Translations under genes and position numbers: made by a program
In this document: in pieces, positions 60,790 to 64,000 of the stretch
Layout of the letters: each line of letters opens with the position of its first letter
Position numbering within the stretch: the first letter of the stretch is position 1
The notes under the pieces: generated by a model
Told to the model about the DNA's origin: nothing
What the model saw: only the letters and a program-made list of their open reading frames with translations
The model's database searches: none
DNA from: Rheinheimera sp. 4Y26
GTDB taxonomy: Bacteria > Pseudomonadota > Gammaproteobacteria > Enterobacterales > Alteromonadaceae
Direction of reading: 5' to 3'
NCBI RefSeq assembly: GCF_025245835.1
Contig: NZ_JAOBWS010000002.1
Location: forward strand, 274,070 to 338,069
DNA length: 64,000 nt

Positions 60790-63413
60790 TGCAACAAGTC
60801 AGGTTTATCAATATTGGTGAGCGCACCAACGTCACAGGCTCTGCCCGTTTTAAAAAACTGATTCTGGATGGCAAATATGAAGCTGCATTGCAGGTTGCGC
60901 GGCAACAGGTAGAAAACGGCGCGCAAATTATTGATATCAACATGGATGAAGCCATGCTCGATAGCAAAGCGGCCATGGTGCGTTATCTGAATTTGCTGGC
61001 ATCCGAACCCGATATTTCCCGTGTGCCTATTATGGTTGACTCGTCCAAATGGGACGTGATTGAAGCTGCGCTCAAATGTATCCAGGGCAAAGCTGTGGTC
61101 AACTCTATTTCTTTAAAAGAAGGCGAAGCACAGTTTATACATCAGGCAAAATTGCTACGCCGTTATGGTGCAGCTGTGGTAGTGATGGCTTTTGACGAAG
61201 TAGGGCAGGCCGATACCAAAGCCCGGAAAGTCGAAATTTGTCAGCGTGCTTATAAAATTCTGGTGGAACAAATTGGTTTTCCGCCACAAGACATTATTTT
61301 TGACCCGAATATTTTTGCCGTCGCTACAGGGATTGAAGAACACAACAATTACGCAGTGGATTTTATTGAAGCCACCCGTGAAATTAAAAAACTCTGCCCT
61401 TATGCCAAAGTATCCGGTGGCGTGTCGAACGTTTCATTTTCCTTTCGCGGCAACGACCCGGTGCGCGAAGCCATTCACTCGGTGTTTTTGTATCATGCCA
61501 TCAAAGCCGGCATGGATATGGGCATCGTCAACGCTGGCCAGCTTGCTGTATATGACGATATTCCGGAATTACTGCGTGAGCGGGTAGAGGATGTCATTTT
61601 AAATCGCCGTGACGATGCCACCGAACGTTTGCTCGAAATTGCCGCTCAGTTTAAAGGAGACGGCACAGTCGCGGTGAAAGAGGACGAAGCCTGGCGTAGC
61701 TGGCCTGTCAACAAGCGGCTTGAACATGCGTTGGTGAAGGGCATTACTGATTTTATCGAAGTAGATACCGAAGAAGCCCGTTTACAGGTGGAAAGACCGC
61801 TTCATGTGATTGAAGGTCCGCTGATGGACGGCATGAATGTGGTGGGCGATTTATTTGGCGAAGGTAAAATGTTCCTGCCACAGGTGGTGAAATCCGCCCG
61901 GGTGATGAAAAAAGCCGTGGCTTATCTGCAACCTTATATAGAAGCAGAAAAGGCCGGTACCGGCGCCAAGGCGCAGGGCAAGGTGCTGATGGCTACCGTC
62001 AAAGGTGATGTGCATGACATCGGCAAAAATATCGTGGGTGTGGTGCTGCAGTGCAACAACTATGAAGTGATTGATTTAGGTGTAATGGTGCCCTGTGCCA
62101 CATTGCTGCAAAAGGCCAAAGAGCTGGATGTGGATATTATTGGTTTGTCGGGTTTAATTACACCCTCTCTGGATGAGATGGTGCATGTTGCCAAAGAAAT
62201 GACAAGGCTTGGTTTTACCATTCCGTTATTAATAGGTGGTGCTACCACGTCCAAAGCCCATACCGCGATAAAAATTGCGCCCAATTATCAGCATGGTGTG
62301 GTGTATGTGCCTAATGCATCGCGCAGTGTGTCTGTGGTGCAGTCATTAATTAGCCCAACACAAAAACCGGATTATCTGGCACGGGTGAATGATGAATACC
62401 GCCGTGCTGTAGAGCAACATCAGCGCGCCCGTCCCGGTGAAACAATGCTGACGCTTAAGCAAGCACGCGATAATAAGTTTCAGCTGGATTTAACCAAAGT
62501 GGCGCCGGCACCAAAAAAACCAGGTATTCATATCTGGCAGGATGTTGATTTACAGCAGCTGCGTGATTTTATCGACTGGACCCCCTTCTTTTTAACCTGG
62601 CAGTTGTCGGGTAAATTCCCGGCCATTCTGAATCATCCTGAAGTAGGGATGGAAGCCCGTAAGGTCTATCAGGATGCCAACAACATGCTCGATCTGATGA
62701 TAGGTTCGCGCAAAGTCACAGGCCGCGCCATTTTTGGTTTGTTTCCGGCCAATAGTGAAGGTGATGACATTATTGTGTATACCGACGAAAGCAGAACCAC
62801 AGAAAAACACCGTTTATATAACCTGCGCCAACAACTGCAACTGCGCAACAATGCCCCGAATTGTGCATTAGGCGATTTTGTTGCGCCGGTGTCTTCAGGT
62901 ATTGCCGACTATATAGGTGCATTTGCAGTCAGCACGGGTTTTGGCGCTGATGAGTTCGCGGCTGAGTTTGCGGCCGCTCATGATGACTACAACAGTATTA
63001 TGGTCAAAGCGCTGGCCGATCGTCTGGCTGAAGCGCTGGCAGAATATCTGCACCAACAAGTGCGTAAAGATTATTGGGGTTATGCTGCTGATGAAAATCT
63101 CGATAACGAAGCATTGATCCGCGAAGCCTATCAGGGCATCCGGCCGGCGCCGGGTTATCCGGCTTGTCCTGAGCATACCGAAAAAGGCACTTTGTTTGAG
63201 ATGCTCAATGTCACCCCGGAGATTGGACTTGAGCTCACCGAAAGTTATGCCATGTGGCCGGGTGCGGCTGTGTCGGGTTGGTACTTTGCCCACCCGGACA
63301 GCAAATACTTTGCTGTGGGTAAAATTGATAACGATCAGTTAGCTGATTATGCCAGTCGCAAAGGTTTTACCGAACAAGAGGCACAAAGCTGGCTGGCGCC
63401 GAACTTACGCTGA
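60789..63413 (+). CDS. metH: Methionine synthase, folate, cobalamin and reactivation parts (split MetH)
   Basis: The 874-residue protein carries the rest of MetH: pterin-binding domain ([23 protein letters not shown]), B12 cap and binding domain with the cobalamin-ligand motif GDVHDIGK (His409), GLSGLITP and LIGGATTSK, and the AdoMet reactivation domain ([26 protein letters not shown]). The ATG at 60789 has GGAG (60780-60783) spaced 5 nt upstream. Together with metH1 it would make 1237 residues, near the E. coli 1227. A 1-base loss could also create this split; see findings. Confidence 0.9.
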   Translation: MQQVRFINIGERTNVTGSARFKKLILDGKYEAALQVARQQVENGAQIIDINMDEAMLDSKAAMVRYLNLLASEPDISRVPIMVDSSKWDVIEAALKCIQGKAVVNSISLKEGEAQFIHQAKLLRRYGAAVVVMAFDEVGQADTKARKVEICQRAYKILVEQIGFPPQDIIFDPNIFAVATGIEEHNNYAVDFIEATREIKKLCPYAKVSGGVSNVSFSFRGNDPVREAIHSVFLYHAIKAGMDMGIVNAGQLAVYDDIPELLRERVEDVILNRRDDATERLLEIAAQFKGDGTVAVKEDEAWRSWPVNKRLEHALVKGITDFIEVDTEEARLQVERPLHVIEGPLMDGMNVVGDLFGEGKMFLPQVVKSARVMKKAVAYLQPYIEAEKAGTGAKAQGKVLMATVKGDVHDIGKNIVGVVLQCNNYEVIDLGVMVPCATLLQKAKELDVDIIGLSGLITPSLDEMVHVAKEMTRLGFTIPLLIGGATTSKAHTAIKIAPNYQHGVVYVPNASRSVSVVQSLISPTQKPDYLARVNDEYRRAVEQHQRARPGETMLTLKQARDNKFQLDLTKVAPAPKKPGIHIWQDVDLQQLRDFIDWTPFFLTWQLSGKFPAILNHPEVGMEARKVYQDANNMLDLMIGSRKVTGRAIFGLFPANSEGDDIIVYTDESRTTEKHRLYNLRQQLQLRNNAPNCALGDFVAPVSSGIADYIGAFAVSTGFGADEFAAEFAAAHDDYNSIMVKALADRLAEALAEYLHQQVRKDYWGYAADENLDNEALIREAYQGIRPAPGYPACPEHTEKGTLFEMLNVTPEIGLELTESYAMWPGAAVSGWYFAHPDSKYFAVGKIDNDQLADYASRKGFTEQEAQSWLAPNLR

Positions 63414-63611
63414 ACGTTTATTGTAGTTTTAAGCAGATAGCCTGAAGTCACTTGCGGGTAGATCGTTATTCATAAAAGGCTGGAAAACGGATTTTTCAGC
63501 GCAGCTTTGGTTTTTGTGCCGGTTTTAGCGGCATAAATGCTGCTAAAATACCCACTTTGGCCAATTAGTGTGCGGTTGAATGCAAAAAGGCATATTTCTT
63601 TAAATTCGCGC
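63414..63611 (+). other. Region between metH and the rRNA promoter P1
   Basis: No gene is seen. A weak hairpin GCTGGAAAA-CGGA-TTTTTCAGC (63479-63500) and an extended -10-like TGC-TAAAAT (63541-63549) without a clear -35 are present. The last 30 bp before P1 are AT-rich (AAAAAGGCATATTTCTTTAAATT), like an UP element. Confidence 0.4.
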
Positions 63612-63639
63612 TTGCGCCATTTCAAAAACGCCCTATAAT
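63612..63639 (+). promoter_or_regulatory. rRNA operon promoter P1
   Basis: TTGCGC (63612-63617), a 16-bp spacer, and TATAAT (63634-63639), followed by the GC-rich discriminator GCGCGCC typical of stringently controlled rRNA promoters. Confidence 0.75.
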
Positions 63640-63720
63640 GCGCGCCATGCCGACGGGGTGGTGCGAAAGCAGCAAGCCGGGTGAGTTTGAAATAAGTTGA
63701 AAATGTCGATAAAAAGACGC

Positions 63721-63748
63721 TTGACACGAAATAAAAACTGACTAAAAT
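63721..63748 (+). promoter_or_regulatory. rRNA operon promoter P2
   Basis: TTGACA (63721-63726), a 16-bp spacer, and TAAAAT (63743-63748), followed by GC-rich GGCCGCC. It lies about 110 bp after P1, the typical tandem layout. Confidence 0.75.
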
Positions 63749-63823
63749 GGCCGCCTCGCAACGACGACAGGCTCTAAGCTCTGAAAGTGGTAGTGAGGCA
63801 GAAGCCAGCAGTGGTTTCTGAAG

Positions 63824-63879
63824 TAAGTCAGGTTAAGCAGAGAAGCTTATTTAAATAGTAAAATTCTCTGCTTGACTTA
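63824..63879 (+). repeat. Inverted repeat around promoter P3
   Basis: TAAGTCA-GGTT-AAGCAGAGAA (63824-63844, with GGTT a bulge) is complementary to TTCTCTGCTTGACTTA (63864-63879). The 19-nt loop is AT-rich. The right arm contains the P3 -35 box TTGACT. Confidence 0.75.
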
Positions 63880-63899
63880 AAATCTGGGAAGTGTAACAT
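63872..63899 (+). promoter_or_regulatory. Third rRNA leader promoter P3
   Basis: TTGACT (63872-63877), a 16-bp spacer, and TAACAT (63894-63899), followed by a C-rich start region. It could add transcripts just upstream of the boxA leader. A weaker match than P1 and P2. Confidence 0.55.
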
Positions 63900-63908
63900 A
63901 CGCCTCCC

Positions 63909-64000
63909 GCTTCGAAGTCGAAGCACGCTCTTTAACAATTAGCAATCAATCATCTGTGTGGGCACTCGTGATAGAAGATTCGCAAAAACGAATTAACTTA
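63909..64000 (+). ncRNA. rRNA operon leader with boxB-like hairpin and boxA
   Basis: The boxB-like hairpin GCTTCG-AAGT-CGAAGC (63909-63924) is followed by boxA GCTCTTTAACA (63927-63937) and the conserved leader TCTGTGTGGGCACTC, as upstream of 16S rRNA in E. coli. These bind Nus factors for antitermination. The mature 16S gene would start beyond position 64000. Confidence 0.85.

Noticed and set aside
63479..63500. Hairpin after metH as a rho-independent terminator
   Set aside because: The stem is mostly A:T with a G:T pair and the T run lies inside the stem, so it is too weak to call.
63909..64000. Start of the 16S rRNA gene
   Set aside because: Only the leader is present; the conserved 16S 5' end is not found before position 64000.

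Overview
The window is a dense housekeeping stretch of a gammaproteobacterial chromosome. No tRNA, IS element, prophage or CRISPR array was seen. The gene order (ygfZ / sdhE-ygfX / nadB / rpoE-rseABC / lepA-lepB-rnc-era-recO-pdxJ-acpS / barA / rlmD-relA-mazG / pyrG-eno / ftsB-ispD-ispF-truD-surE-pcm-yqaA-nlpD-rpoS / mutS / pncC-recA) is the conserved order of Alteromonadales and related groups. Protein similarity recalled from memory points to a Rheinheimera/Alishewanella-like aquatic bacterium; this placement is inference, not a database result.

Layout. 1-0.7 kb: 3' end of lysS and its terminator. 0.9-4.6 kb: a TorF-like outer-membrane protein, a dCache chemoreceptor and a periplasmic solute-binding protein. 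4.6-7.9 kb: an iron module, with a Fur-box promoter, a Fiu-type catecholate siderophore receptor and the PKHD hydroxylase YbiX. 8.1-12.6 kb: an ABC ATPase and a giant permease fused to an M1-type metallopeptidase. 12.7-16.8 kb: CreA lipoprotein, a DUF2804 protein, a 7-TM AraC regulator and an exported NTF2-DJ-1 fusion. 16.9-21.3 kb: slyD, ygfZ, sdhE-ygfX, a PQ-loop protein and nadB. 21.4-30.8 kb: the sigma-E operon behind a sigma-E-type promoter, then the lepA-to-acpS string. 30.9-39.8 kb: an exported M17 aminopeptidase, barA, rlmD, relA and mazG. 40-42.5 kb: a PvdQ-like N-acyl-amide hydrolase lipoprotein. 42.5-53.2 kb: pyrG, eno, an orphan gene, and the ftsB-to-rpoS cluster with many start/stop overlaps. 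53.3-57.5 kb: mutS, pncC and recA behind a near-perfect LexA box. 57.7-63.4 kb: a solute-binding protein, then a methionine operon (MetJ boxes, metA, and methionine synthase split into two overlapping genes). 63.5-64.0 kb: tandem promoters, an inverted repeat and the boxB/boxA leader of an rRNA operon whose 16S gene starts beyond the window.

Themes. Four classical regulons are readable from operator sequences: Fur (fiu, ybiX), sigma-E (rpoE), LexA (recA) and MetJ (metA-metH). Global regulators (rpoS, rpoE, relA, barA) sit within 32 kb.

The most unusual points are: the split of MetH exactly at the linker between its homocysteine and folate modules; a pair of interleaved, mutually exclusive inverted repeats just upstream of the pyrG promoter; an inverted repeat that buries the -35 box of the third rRNA promoter; a TruD with a tandem-repeat N-terminal extension; an ABC permease-peptidase fusion with altered M1 motifs; and a membrane-anchored acylase of the quorum-quenching type inserted between mazG and pyrG.
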